A stretch of 64,000 nucleotides of DNA from Amorphochlora amoebiformis. Lineage: Eukaryota; Cercozoa; Chlorarachniophyceae. Within the stretch, counting starts at the first letter, position 1. Every line of letters begins with the position of its first letter. Position numbers and translations under genes: made by a program. This document shows positions 1 through 28,080 of this stretch, piece by piece. The DNA lies in NCBI GenBank assembly GCA_054601695.1, contig BAAHQB010000014.1, positions 1,054,001-1,118,000 on the forward strand, written 5' to 3'. Under the pieces are notes generated by a model, which worked only from the letters and a program-made list of their open reading frames with translations, did no database searches and was not told the DNA's origin.

Positions 1-171
1 AACTTCCGAGAAACTTCCAGAAACCAATTCCTTCTCTTCTCTCTCTCTTTTTCTCTCTATCTCTGTGTTCTCTTTTTCTATGATTTTAGTCTCTTTTTCA
101 TAATCTATTTGTGTTGTCCTCTGTCGTGTTATTTCTCTCTTTTCTCTCCTTGCGCTCTGTATGTTCATCTC

Positions 172-239
<68 letters not shown>

Positions 240-293
240 ATGTATATATATATACATATGTAGATATATAGATATATATTTACATATATGTAG

Positions 294-359
<66 letters not shown>

Positions 360-431
360 GTATGTATATATGACTTGTAATACAATGCTGTTGTAGTGTT
401 CTCTGTTCTGTCTACTGGGAAGCTCTACGAG

Positions 432-476
<45 letters not shown>

Positions 477-728
477 ATATATATATATATATATGTATGT
501 ATATACATATTCACAGTATGTATAAATACATATGTAAATATATTTAAATACAATAAACAAATATAATATATATATATATATATATATAATTATACATATA
601 TATATATATATGTGTGTGTGTGTTTGTGTCATATAAATATATATACATATATACGAGTATACATACATATTCAAAACAGATAAGATTCGTAATATATTCC
701 ATTTTCCCCCCCGGAATTTGTATATATT

Positions 729-776
<48 letters not shown>

Positions 777-886
777 TGTATATTCATATATATAATATAT
801 ATATATATATATATGAGTACATATATATTTGAAACAGATCGGATTCGTAATATATTCCATTTTCCCCCCCGGAATTTGTATATATT

Positions 887-942
<56 letters not shown>

Positions 943-1055
943 TGTATATTCATATAGATATACATATATATATATATATATGAGTATACATATATATTTG
1001 AAACAGATCGGATTCGTAACATGTTCCATTTTCCCCCCTGGAATTTTTGTATGTA

Positions 1056-1123
<68 letters not shown>

Positions 1124-1185
1124 TCATATAATATATACATATATATATATATGTATATATGAGTATACATACATATTTGAAACAG
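1..1185. repeat. TA/CA microsatellites with three truncated exon copies
   Basis: A short pyrimidine-rich island at 1-170 is followed by (TA)n and (TG)n arrays. Three near-identical islands near 672-720, 831-877 and 1000-1048 carry the start of the exon at 1186 (an acceptor-like AAACAG, then GATTCGTAATAT and a C-run) but break into TA repeat before its donor. They look like upstream, 5'-part copies of that exon. No other gene signal is seen here. Confidence 0.8.
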
Positions 1186-3741
<2,556 letters not shown>

Positions 3742-4242
3742 CGAGCGAAAAAGAGAGGGAGAGGAAAAACAAACGACCGCACTCGCACACCGGAAGAGAG
3801 AGTGAGGGAGAGATGGAGAGAGAGGAAGAAGAGAGAGAGAGAGAGAGAGAGAGGCAAACAGGAAAGGCAAGAACAAGTAAACAGGAATGGCAAAAACAAG
3901 CAAGAGAAAGAGAGAGACAAAGAATGAAAGAAAGAGAGAGAAGATACGCGAATAAACAGGAGTTTCACGGCGTAGGAGAAGGAGAGAGAGAGGAAAACAG
4001 TTTGTGGGAGAGACAGAGTGTGTGTGTGAGAGAGAGAGAGAGGTTCTTGGAGCGGTTGAGAAAAGAGAGAGAGTCCGAGAGAGGGAGAGAAGGGCTGGGG
4101 GAGAAAGAGAGTTGAAGAGAGAAAAAAGAAAGAAAGAGAGAGAAGAGACGAGAAGAAAGAGAGAGATTCACGGAGAGAGGAGCAGAGAGAGAGAGAGAGG
4201 AACAAAGAGAGAGGGAGAAAGAGAGAGAGTAAGAGAGAAGGA

Positions 4243-4277
<35 letters not shown>

Positions 4278-4582
4278 CAAAGAGAGAGGGAGAGAAGGGC
4301 TGGGGGAGAAAGAGAGTTGAAGAGAGAGAAGGGGAGAGGAAGAGAGAGAAAGAGAGAGAAAGAGATAGAGGAAGAGAGAAAGAGAGAGGAAGAGAGAAAG
4401 AGAGAGGGAGAGAGAAAGAAAGAGGAAGAGAGAAAGAGAGAGGAAGAGAGAGAAAGAGAGAGAGGAAGAGAGAGAAAGAGAGAGAGGAAGAGAGAGAAAG
4501 AGAGAGAGGAAGAGAGAGAAAGAGAGAGAGGAAGAGAGAGAAAGAGAGAGGAAGAGAGAGAAAGAGAGAGAGGACTCTCTTT
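3742..4582. repeat. GA-rich purine tract
   Basis: (GA)n with GGA, GAAA and AACAA interruptions. Frames rich in Arg and Glu are translations of this tract. It separates the stop of gene G from the proposed first exon of gene A; I see no unambiguous gene in it. Confidence 0.9.
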
Positions 4583-15208
<10,626 letters not shown>

Positions 15209-15489
15209 CTATGGCAGAGGGCGATAAGCAGATAGTTGCTCAACGTGGTCAACCTTGCGAGAGCTGGCCTTAATAAAGCCCATAAACTTCAGCTCGCTTG
15301 AAGCTTGGGAGAATCTCGCCTGTGGAATAGGAATATAAAGAAAGAGTTTAGTGATTTAAATATATATAAGTATTTACATAGTTGCGTGTGGGTAGTGTGG
15401 AGATATCTAAAAGTGGAAGTATCTTGATGTCGATATTTGGATATATGTTGCTAAGTATGAGAACTGTGTATATATTCATAAAAAAGAAT

Positions 15490-15526
<37 letters not shown>

Positions 15527-15554
15527 AATATCTTTATATATATGTGTGATACCA

Positions 15555-15642
<88 letters not shown>

Positions 15643-16568
15643 TACGCATGTATACATGCTTAGCATTATTGATTAGATGTACTACAACTAGCACATAATA
15701 TACATAATTAAACGCGCAACCACCTGCAGTTCCTTAACACTGTACTTCTCACCATGCACAGCAGCAAAAGCCTTTAACACACACGAAAAAAAAAAGGTCA
15801 TATTCTCACCCGAGACAAAATACTTCGCGTGTTAGACTCACCTTAAACCAGTCGCACAAATTGACATTCTTGCCCATTTCCATAAGCAGGTTATACGCGA
15901 TTGACAAGTCTTCCATGTTCGCTCGAAGGACCCCCTTCTTCGCACTAAACTTTACGTCTAAATACCTAAAACAAAGCATCAAAACCTTCAGCACCAGTTA
16001 AGAACACGGCATGATCCAACGAATTCCTCCCTATTCCGCTAATCCATAAGCATTCCCATCTCTTCCCCTCTCCTCTCCTTCCCTCTCGACCCACCCTCTT
16101 GACCTATTCGGTTCGATCAACCCACAGTGCATTGACTTGTGCGGCCTGTAGTCCAGCATCTCAGCCTGCAATTTGAACCCTCGCGTCTGCGGGCCTGCCG
16201 CCGTCTTAGACAGATGCTGGAAGGTGAAAAGCTCGTAGAGGGGGAGGGAGCGGATAGGGGCGAGGTGGGAGGAGCAGAAATCACGGAGAAACTTGATGAC
16301 CTTGCGGTTGACCGCTCGATTTTTCTCCTGAGTGTCGATGGCGACCTGAGGAATTTGGGAGGGTTTTAGAGGAAGGGTGAGATTTTGAAGTTGGTGTAAA
16401 TTTGGTGGTGGTATTCGTGGATGTGTATTTATGCATGAATGTGAGTATGTAATGGGTTTATATACTTTTTCATGTTTTATAATGTATGTATGTGTATATA
16501 TATTTAGTTAGCTATATATGTATATATATATATATATTGTGTTATTTCATATGTATAAATATATATAC

Positions 16569-16616
<48 letters not shown>

Positions 16617-16817
16617 ACATATGTAGAGTACATACATATGTATATATATATATATATATAATATATATATAATATATGATCATTCTATTTTCGTACGATA
16701 TGTACGCATATTACATGAATATATGCACGCAAAAAATTCCATACATAAAAATGTGCTTATGTGCAAATATATACATTCGAACAAACACATACCCATAAAC
16801 AAACAATGCATCTACAG

Positions 16818-16900
<83 letters not shown>

Positions 16901-17334
16901 CACAACCATAGTCACCTTCATAAGTGCCTTACGACGCTTAACAGGATTAGAAATCCGCCGATTATTCCTAACAGGAGCCAAGACCGCCTTTTCCGCATCC
17001 CTACCCTGCTTGCCTGACATGATTTCGTCCAGCCTGAGAAGCATGGCGTCAGCGTTCCAATCCCCGAGTGTGGATTGCCGAGTCTTGACAGCCGTCTTAA
17101 GCTTTCGAACGGCTTCTTGGAGATTGTTCTCGGGAAGACAGAGGATAGCCTTGAACAAGGGCTCGAGCTCTGGGGGGGTGGCGCTTGGAGATATCTGGAC
17201 CTGGTGGAGTATGGGGGTTAATAGAATGTGCAGGTTTGTTAGTAGTTGAACGTGGGGGGATGTATGTGCATACGATGAAAGTGTTCGATATCCAGATAAG
17301 ATGTATAAATATATATATGATTGTGTATATGTAT

Positions 17335-17381
<47 letters not shown>

Positions 17382-17477
17382 GATATAATATATATATATA
17401 TATATATACACATATTCTTTAATATTTATATATATATATATATATATGTGTGTATATATATATACACATATGTATAC

Positions 17478-17563
<86 letters not shown>

Positions 17564-17647
17564 CAGATATACAAATGGATACATACATATAGGTATATAT
17601 ATATATATATAGATACATATGTATACATACAGATACATACATACATG

Positions 17648-17696
<49 letters not shown>

Positions 17697-17806
17697 CACG
17701 TGTGTCCGTGTGTTCAAATAGATTATATATATATATACATAAATACATGAAAGTATATAAATATATGTGCACAACATGCACACACTTATAGCATATAATA
17801 TATATT

Positions 17807-17862
<56 letters not shown>

Positions 17863-17864
17863 TC

Positions 17865-17908
<44 letters not shown>

Positions 17909-19993
17909 ATGTATTTTAAATACACGTATATATGTATATATCACATGATGTACATATGATATGTGTACAATCCAAATACACGTTTTTACCTGATGATACA
18001 GCTTCTGACGCCTCTTCTCAAAGTCTCTCTCCCCCTCGGACTTTAGGACCACACTCTTGTACAACTCCCACACCAATCCGAAGGCTACCGGGAGCCGATC
18101 CCGGTGTATCCGCAGGCGCTCCATCCAGTTGCCCACATTTTTTAACAACTGCTTGCTGGTCGTCCGCGAAGATATATGGGGCTTTACGGACGCCAACTTG
18201 CGAATGAATTCAAGATCAGGGCTGGACAGGGTCACCCTCTCTTGACCTTCTATCTCCTCACCGGTGTCCTTCTCATCAACGATGATGCAACCTGGCAGCG
18301 AGAGGTCTGAGAGGCCTTGAGAGTCGTAGTGGGAGAGGAGAAGGGCGTCGAACGACTGGAGAAATCCCGAAATCGAGGCCGTGCGCTCGATAAAGTCTTT
18401 TTGGAGAAATTCCATGGACTCAAATGGGAGGATGACCGGGCAATGGTTCTCAAAGAATAGTTTCTGAAACATAGTGTCGAAGATATCCCTCGGCAGGGGC
18501 AGCTCAAACTTTTGTACCCACAGTCGCTGCTTATTCCTACTACTCAGCTGAAGCGCTCCCGAGGCCGAAGCGAGGATCATCGTGATTGGTATACCGTTGG
18601 TTCTTTCGGTGAGCATGTAGATTACATGGTCGAGCACATCGTTATCAAATCCCTCCATATCCTCGAGCAGAATTACAATCTTTCTGAGAGCTGTCTCCCC
18701 GCCACCAAGGTCTTGAAGCTTGAGGTCGTCTTCGAGTTCGCTGTACCAATCGCGAAGCGTCTCGAGCGGCTGTTCCTTGGCAATGCCCTTTACATACTTT
18801 GCATCAACGGTGTGCATTCGTTCAAGAGAACTCCTTGTCCTCAATCGCACCTTCTTTGTAGTGTGGCTCTGCTTAATGATCTGGGAGACCAGGCTCACCA
18901 GCGCCGACTTCGAGGAGGATGTTGGAGTTAATGTCGCCACAAACGACCACGGGGTTGATTTGGAGGTTTCCAGAGGGGCGCCAGTGTCTCTCTCGAGGCT
19001 TGAACGCAGCATTCCCAAGGTCTCACGATGGTCAGCTGTGTTGAATCCAGTGGCGAGCACGGCAGTAGGGATTTCAATATCCTGTGGTATCTTACCATCC
19101 GAAAACATGTCATCGACCCATTCACGCAGTTGAGAGAAGACCTTGGACTGTTTTTCCTCGATAACTGCCTGTACAGTGGAGTGGGTGCACGCCACAGCTT
19201 TCGCGTAGGCGACACTCCGTCCTCTAACGTGATTCTGGCTCTCTCCTGGATACAACTGGCAAAAGCCATTGTTTAGGAGTCCCACTCCGTCCTTGTCCGT
19301 GTCATTGTTGCTCCAGCGCCTCCTAAAGCCTGGTGGGTCCCGTGAGGTGCTATTGACCAGGTAGAAGCCCCGTCGACCTGTAGAGCAGTGGCGAGGGTCG
19401 TTTGGGCGTTCGTCCCAAATATCGTCTGTGAAGAACACTTCCTTCTCTTCTAAGTCGTCACGTACGTCATTCGCGTCAACATCTGTGTCAAAGAGTTCGG
19501 GCTCGGGCTCGGGCTCTGGCTCTGGCTCGGGATTCATGGAGGTGGCTTCAGCAGGCACCTTGGCGTTTTCGAGGCTCGCAGCAGCCTCTTCAACTTGCTC
19601 GATAAGATCCTTCTTTCTTCTGCGTGAAGTATTCCTTTTGGCATTCTTTTTTGGGGTCGAGGCTTTGGGAATTTTGGCACAGATTTTGCCACCCCGGCGC
19701 CCCTGCACCTGTTTGGCTCCGGATTCCTTGATTGACTTGGAACCACAGGTACTGTGATCGCTCACGAATCTAATTTTGGTTTTACTTCGCGAGCGGATGA
19801 TCGCGGGTTTCTCCGCTAAAACGACGCACTTTTTTCTCTTCTTGAAGGTCCGTGTCAAGTGTTTCGTATCCTCTTCTCCTGGTTTACCCGCGTTTCTTGC
19901 ATTTGCATCGTTGGAGAAGGATACACATTCTGTATTTTTGCAGAATCGCGGACAAAAGGTATCCTCAGCCTGGATGCCCGACTCCCAAATGAC
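15209..19993 (-). CDS. ORC3: Origin recognition complex subunit 3 (ORC3)
   Basis: ORC3 is a subunit of the six-protein origin recognition complex that marks replication origins in the nucleus. Proposed exons (- strand): 19993-17990, 17200-16916, 16345-16122, 15965-15842, 15771-15724 and 15319-15209 (stop). All borders are GT-AG and all phases match, giving 2796 nt (931 residues). Recognised by comparison with animal ORC3: [14 protein letters not shown], then [13 protein letters not shown] in the AAA-like region, [30 protein letters not shown] near the winged-helix region, [20 protein letters not shown] and a C-terminal [17 protein letters not shown]. Human ORC3 has 711 residues. The extra length is mostly an N-terminal basic region ([13 protein letters not shown]) with a PE repeat near residue 155. 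No ATG opens the first exon, so the start lies upstream; see the candidate at 22399-22547. Introns contain TA and (ATT)n arrays. Confidence 0.95.
15554..15627. repeat. (ATT)n microsatellite
   Basis: About 24 ATT units, flanked by TA arrays, in an intron of ORC3. Confidence 0.98.
16400..16915. repeat. TA-rich ORC3 intron
   Basis: The intron between ORC3 exons ending at 16916 and starting at 16345 holds TA arrays (about 16510-16610, 16640-16675 and 16820-16897) and AT-rich linkers. No other gene signal. Confidence 0.9.
17201..17989. repeat. TA-rich ORC3 intron
   Basis: A 789-nt intron between two phase-0 ORC3 exons, mainly TA arrays with TATG and CATA interruptions. The exons on either side join directly in the ORC3 reading frame. 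Confidence 0.9.
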
Positions 19994-22364
<2,371 letters not shown>

Positions 22365-22398
22365 ACTGAAACAACCCGATCAAAACAATGAAAATCAC

Positions 22399-22547
22399 CT
22401 GTGGGTAACTTTCATTCCGGCATCCACGTTTGTTTTAAAATATCTCAACCATGACTTGGAAGTCTTGAAGTCAGATGCAGTCTTGAACTTCTTGACAGCT
22501 CTTTTCCCAGCGGCCGCGCCATCCACCTGTCGGCGCCGCTTGACCAT
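22399..22547 (-). CDS. Candidate first coding exon of ORC3 (uncertain)
   Basis: A - strand frame begins with ATG at 22547 (MVKRRRQVDG), is Lys/Arg-rich (AVKKFKTASDFK), and reaches a strong CACAG/GTGATT donor after 22399. A possible 33-nt intron leads to an acceptor at 22366-22367, after which the frame stays open (ISDFLGRNPQRYEPG) to 22120. It faces away from the OB-fold gene and toward ORC3, whose first recognised exon lacks a start. I cannot connect it to that exon in phase without another unseen exon. It could instead be a separate small gene. Confidence 0.4.
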
Positions 22548-22650
22548 TTTGGGCGCGCTCGTTTGTGGCGGGAACAGAGGCAACAAAAACAATTCGGCTG
22601 TCGAATTAAAGAGTTTATTTTGTCGGCAACTGAGGATTGTCGCATCGCCA
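22545..22650. promoter_or_regulatory. Divergent promoter with E2F-like sites
   Basis: Only about 100 bp separates the two outward-facing ATGs. It contains GGCGGGAA at 22567-22574, a standard E2F core, and a near match TTTTGGGCGCGC at 22547-22558. E2F control of replication genes is well established in plants and animals; its action here is inferred from the motif and from the ORC3-like neighbour. Confidence 0.5.
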
Positions 22651-23189
22651 TGGAGACCTCCGCAGACAAGAAAAATCCGCCTCTTAGGAAGCCTGTCTTC
22701 ACAACCATCGGGGCCTTAGATCCGGAATCCCGCACCGTCAATCTCATCTGTAAAGTAGTGAACGTGAAGACGGTACTGGATGTCACGCGCAACGATGGAT
22801 CGAAGATGAAAATCTCAGAAGCGGAGATTGCGGATACGAGTGGCAGCATGACGCTCACTTGCAGGACCGAGGGTATAATCACATTCACCAGCACGAATTT
22901 CAACTAATGCGAGACTTGACGGCCTCTCTATACTACCTCAGAGCACTTTGGAATCGTCTTAAAGGGAGTCGACCTTATCATTCGAAACGCTAGCGTTCGG
23001 ATGTTCAAGGGATTTATGCGCCTACACGTGGACAAGTGGGGGGTAATAGAAAAGTATGATAGCAAGTGGGGCTATGAAAAACCTCCTGAGCAGGCGGATC
23101 TGAAGCTCGACAACGATATCAGCGCTGTGGAATACGAGGAAGTACCGGACCCCCAGAGAAGTGAGGTTAGATCTGATGATATAAATTGA
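22650..23189 (+). CDS. OB-fold protein of the SOSS-B / At4g28440-like family
   Basis: Exons 22650-22872 and 22942-23189 encode 156 residues. The start is the ATG of METSADKK, chosen because the family's conserved part (KPVFTTIGALDP) follows at once; an upstream in-frame ATG at 22563 is possible. The 69-nt intron is GT-AG and joins in phase 1. The frame then reads NLICKVVNVKTVLDV, IADTSGSMTLTCRTE, FGIVLKGVDLIIRNA and SVRMFKGFMRLHVDKWG. The last is the hallmark strand pair of this plant/protist OB-fold family, related to SOSS-B single-strand DNA-binding subunits. Nucleic-acid binding is inferred from the fold; the natural partner is not known. The C-terminal ~45 residues are acidic. It is divergent from ORC3 over a short shared promoter. 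Confidence 0.88.
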
Positions 23190-23567
23190 TCTCTGGCTGT
23201 AGCAGTCGTGTAATCAGTTATAACCCTCTGCCAACTCATTCGGTCTATAACGTGATATTGCTCGAATTTCTAGAATTTTGATAACGTAAATTTCAATTTG
23301 AAAACTTGTGAAGTTCATAATTACTAGAATTAGTACTAGCTATACTAGCTATACTCTACATAGTATCTATCAATATCAGAATATAATATATACATATATA
23401 TTATATATATATATATATATGTAATATGTATATATATAATTTTTATATATAAATGTATATGCTAGATATACATGTACACATTTTCTTCATATATATATTC
23501 TAGAATATTACTAACCGGATTAGCCAGAGATACTAAAGCTATACAGTGTACTCATGATCTGGCTGTA
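23190..23567. other. Short convergent intergenic region
   Basis: It lies between the stop of the OB-fold gene and the proposed stop of gene E: AT-rich non-repeat DNA then a small TA array (about 23388-23430). No coding signal. Confidence 0.6.
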
Positions 23568-23909
23568 CTACTTATGAATTGGGAGTAGATCGCTCACAAC
23601 TTTACCGACAGCGGTCGAAAATCGCTTCTTGGCTGCTGAAGCATTCGAACGCCTATGTATGTGTTCATGTGCATGAATTTATACATATATATATATATAT
23701 ACATTAATATCAGTAGATATGTGTGTGTATATGTATAATACGTTTATTTTTATGTATATATGAGATATATGTATACTATGATATATATGTATATATATAT
23801 ATATTTATAAATATATATATATATATATATATACATATAAAATACCTATATATGTATCTATATATATATATATATATTATATGTAATCATAAATTAAATA
23901 CCTAAGGTC

Positions 23910-23940
<31 letters not shown>

Positions 23941-23979
23941 ATTTTATATGTATATATATATATAATATATATATATGCA

Positions 23980-24062
<83 letters not shown>

Positions 24063-24305
24063 GTATACAAAAATAGTTACATATATATGTACCTATACAA
24101 AATAGTTACATGTACGTATATACTATGTAATACCTAATCTTGAATCTCTGCACAGTTTTAGATCATGTATATATATATACATATATATATATACAGTTAC
24201 ATATATATAATATATAAATGCATTATATATATAAATATATATATAGTCATATGTTATATATCTATATACATGTATATGTAATATACATCCACATGTACTA
24301 TGCCC

Positions 24306-24344
<39 letters not shown>

Positions 24345-24617
24345 GTATATATATATATATCATATTTATATTGTATATATATATGTATATATATATACAT
24401 AGTATATATAATATATGCACATATACATATGTACATATATATTTTTACATATTGAGATATCTATATTACAATACCTGAGGTCTTGAGCCCTCTGCATAGT
24501 TTTAGATCTTTTCGCCGCCGCGAACACAGCACCCGTCAAATTACCTTAAAATACGTACTTAGATATCTATATTTACATTTATGTATATATTAAATAGATA
24601 TGCAAGTAATGCCTGTA

Positions 24618-24673
<56 letters not shown>

Positions 24674-24736
24674 ATATATGTATTTTATTATGTACATTTA
24701 TGAAGAATTTCGTATTTAGATATATTTATTTTATAT

Positions 24737-24775
<39 letters not shown>

Positions 24776-25755
24776 TTGAAATATACATATCTATATAATA
24801 TACTATACATACATCATATTGACCGACCGGTGGTGTAAGCGTTGATGTCACTAAGCGTGACAGCGGGTGTAGTTATCAGAGCTGTGTTTGCTTCAATTTC
24901 GATAGTACTAGGTTAGGGATAGGGTTAGGGTTAGGGTTCGGGTTAGGGTTAGGGTTAGGGTTAGGGTTAGGGTTAGGGTTAGCGTTAGGCTTAGGGTTAA
25001 GGTTAGGGTTAGGGTTAAGGTTAGGATCAGATTATTCAGCATGTCTTAGTCCAAGGACATCAAAAACTCCACATTATGGGGCTATAGTGCTGTTTGGGGT
25101 CACAGCAGATCGTGTGTTGGGGGTGGGGTTAGGGTTAGAGTTAGGGGATATTATCTAGAAATATGTATGTATGTATGTATGATATACTACAGGGTTAGGG
25201 TTAGAGTTAGGGGATATTATCTAGAAATATGTATGTATGTATGTATGATATACTACGGGGTTAGGGTTAGAGTTAGGGGATATTATCTAGAAATATGTAT
25301 GTATGTATGTATGATATACTACGGGGTTAGGGTTAGAGTTAGGGGATATTATCTAGAAATATGTATGTATGTATGTATGATATACTACGGGGTTAGGGTT
25401 AGAGTTAGGGGATATTATCTAGAAATATGTATGTATGTATGTATGATATTCTACGGGGTTAGGGTTAGAGTTAGGGGATATTATCTAGAAATATATATGT
25501 ATGTATGTATGATATACTACAGGGTTAGGGTTAGAGTTAGGGGATATTATCTAGAAATATGTATGTATGTATGTATGATATACTACAGGGTTAGGGTTAG
25601 AGTTAGGGGATATTATCTAGAAATATGTATGTATGTATGTATGATATACTACCCTGCAGATATTGTTGTAAACCCAGACATGTCAAAATGCTGATAGATT
25701 ATAGTATTTTTTTATGTATTTGGATGTATCAACTTTATATATATATATGTGTGTG

Positions 25756-25795
<40 letters not shown>

Positions 25796-25863
25796 CATAT
25801 TGCTCTAATATATATGTATATATGTATATACATATATATATAATATATACGTAAAACTGTACA

Positions 25864-25918
<55 letters not shown>

Positions 25919-25972
25919 TATAATGCTTATATTTAGATACATATATTCGTGTGGATTGTACATATTCTTTTG

Positions 25973-26040
<68 letters not shown>

Positions 26041-26131
26041 TTGTTATATTACATATTTAAATCTATATTATGTGTAGTAGATATGCATAGTATGTGGATG
26101 CAATATACGCACGTAAACATACACCCTCAGG

Positions 26132-26181
<50 letters not shown>

Positions 26182-26248
26182 GGATTCGTATTCTGCATAT
26201 TCTAATATAATATGTACACGAATATATATAAATACAACTATATATGTG

Positions 26249-26301
<53 letters not shown>

Positions 26302-26379
26302 ATACCTTTTTATTATCTTTCATTTCAGCCTCTTCAAGCCCTACTCCAACCCTTCCTCCCAAAAAGAACTCACTGAGCT

Positions 26380-26433
<54 letters not shown>

Positions 26434-26631
26434 ATATCTACATCTGTTTAAAATCTGTATATCACTGTATTTCTGTAGATGTCAATTACTGTACATATAT
26501 ATATATATATATAAATATACGTAACATTATATTGTACATAAATATATATGAATGTATGCATTTATCTAGGAAATATGCATTCCTACAAGTATGTGTTTGC
26601 GTGCGTGTACATGAATGTCTGTATGTGCATG

Positions 26632-26705
<74 letters not shown>

Positions 26706-26864
26706 CACATGTATAAAATATTATACGCATGGATGTATCTAAATACATGTGTATGTATATCTATATATATACATATATATGTATAATTTGTATATTTTGA
26801 TATATTTACATGTATAGTATAAAAATAAACGTTATATATATATATGTATACATATAATATGCAC

Positions 26865-26895
<31 letters not shown>

Positions 26896-26912
26896 CGTGT
26901 ATATATATATAT

Positions 26913-26985
<73 letters not shown>

Positions 26986-27546
26986 CACATTACACACATA
27001 TAGACATAAGCAAAAGTATATTCATATCTAGCTCAAAATGTATACGCAACACATACACACCAAAAACACACGCAAAATCACACTCACATACACACAACCT
27101 GAGCCTCTCTCGTCCCTACGGCCTTCCACACCCCACATCTGTCCCGCGCGTGTCCCGTCTCACCTGGGATGGTCCACCGACTACACCTTAGATAGTTGGG
27201 TAATTTCTATTATTTTGGGGTTATGTGACTTCTAGTTACCGTTACGGTTAGGGCTACGTAGTTACCGTTACGGTTAGGGCTACGTAGTTACCGCTACGTA
27301 GTTACCGTTACGGCTAGGGCTACGTAGTTACCGTTACGGTTAGGGTTACGTTGTTACTGTTACGGTTAGGGCTACGTAGTTACTGTTACAGTTAGGGCTA
27401 CGTAGTTACTGTTACGGTTAGGGCTACGTAGTTACTGTTACGGTTAGGGCTACGTAGTTACTGTTACGGTTAGGGTTACGTAGTTAGTATTACGGTTAGG
27501 TTATGTAGTTATTATTACGATTAGGGTTATGTAGTTATGATTCATA

Positions 27547-27577
<31 letters not shown>

Positions 27578-27839
27578 AGTCACTATTACGTAGTTAGTAT
27601 TACGGTTAGGGTTTCGTAGTTAGTATTACGGTCAGGTTATGTAAGACTAGTTCAAGGTTATGTAAGACTAAGACTTTGACGATTTCCCATGTATATGTGT
27701 ATATACATGTATATATATATGTATATATATATGTATATATATATATATATGTATATATATATGTAAATATTTATAGATGTGTGTGTATGAGTACATATCT
27801 ATGTTTACATTATCTGCATAATTTAAGATGAATGAATAG

Positions 27840-27878
<39 letters not shown>

Positions 27879-27994
27879 ATATTCATTCACATATATATGC
27901 AAACATTCATGCATTTAAAATATACTTTCATATGTATATATTCATTCACATATATATGCAAACATTTATGCATTTAAAATATGCATTCATACAT

Positions 27995-28080
<86 letters not shown>

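Noticed and set aside
25167-25694. 175-residue frame of eight 22-residue repeats
   Set aside because: Product of the 66-bp satellite; the period is divisible by three by chance, and a - strand exon lies at its end.
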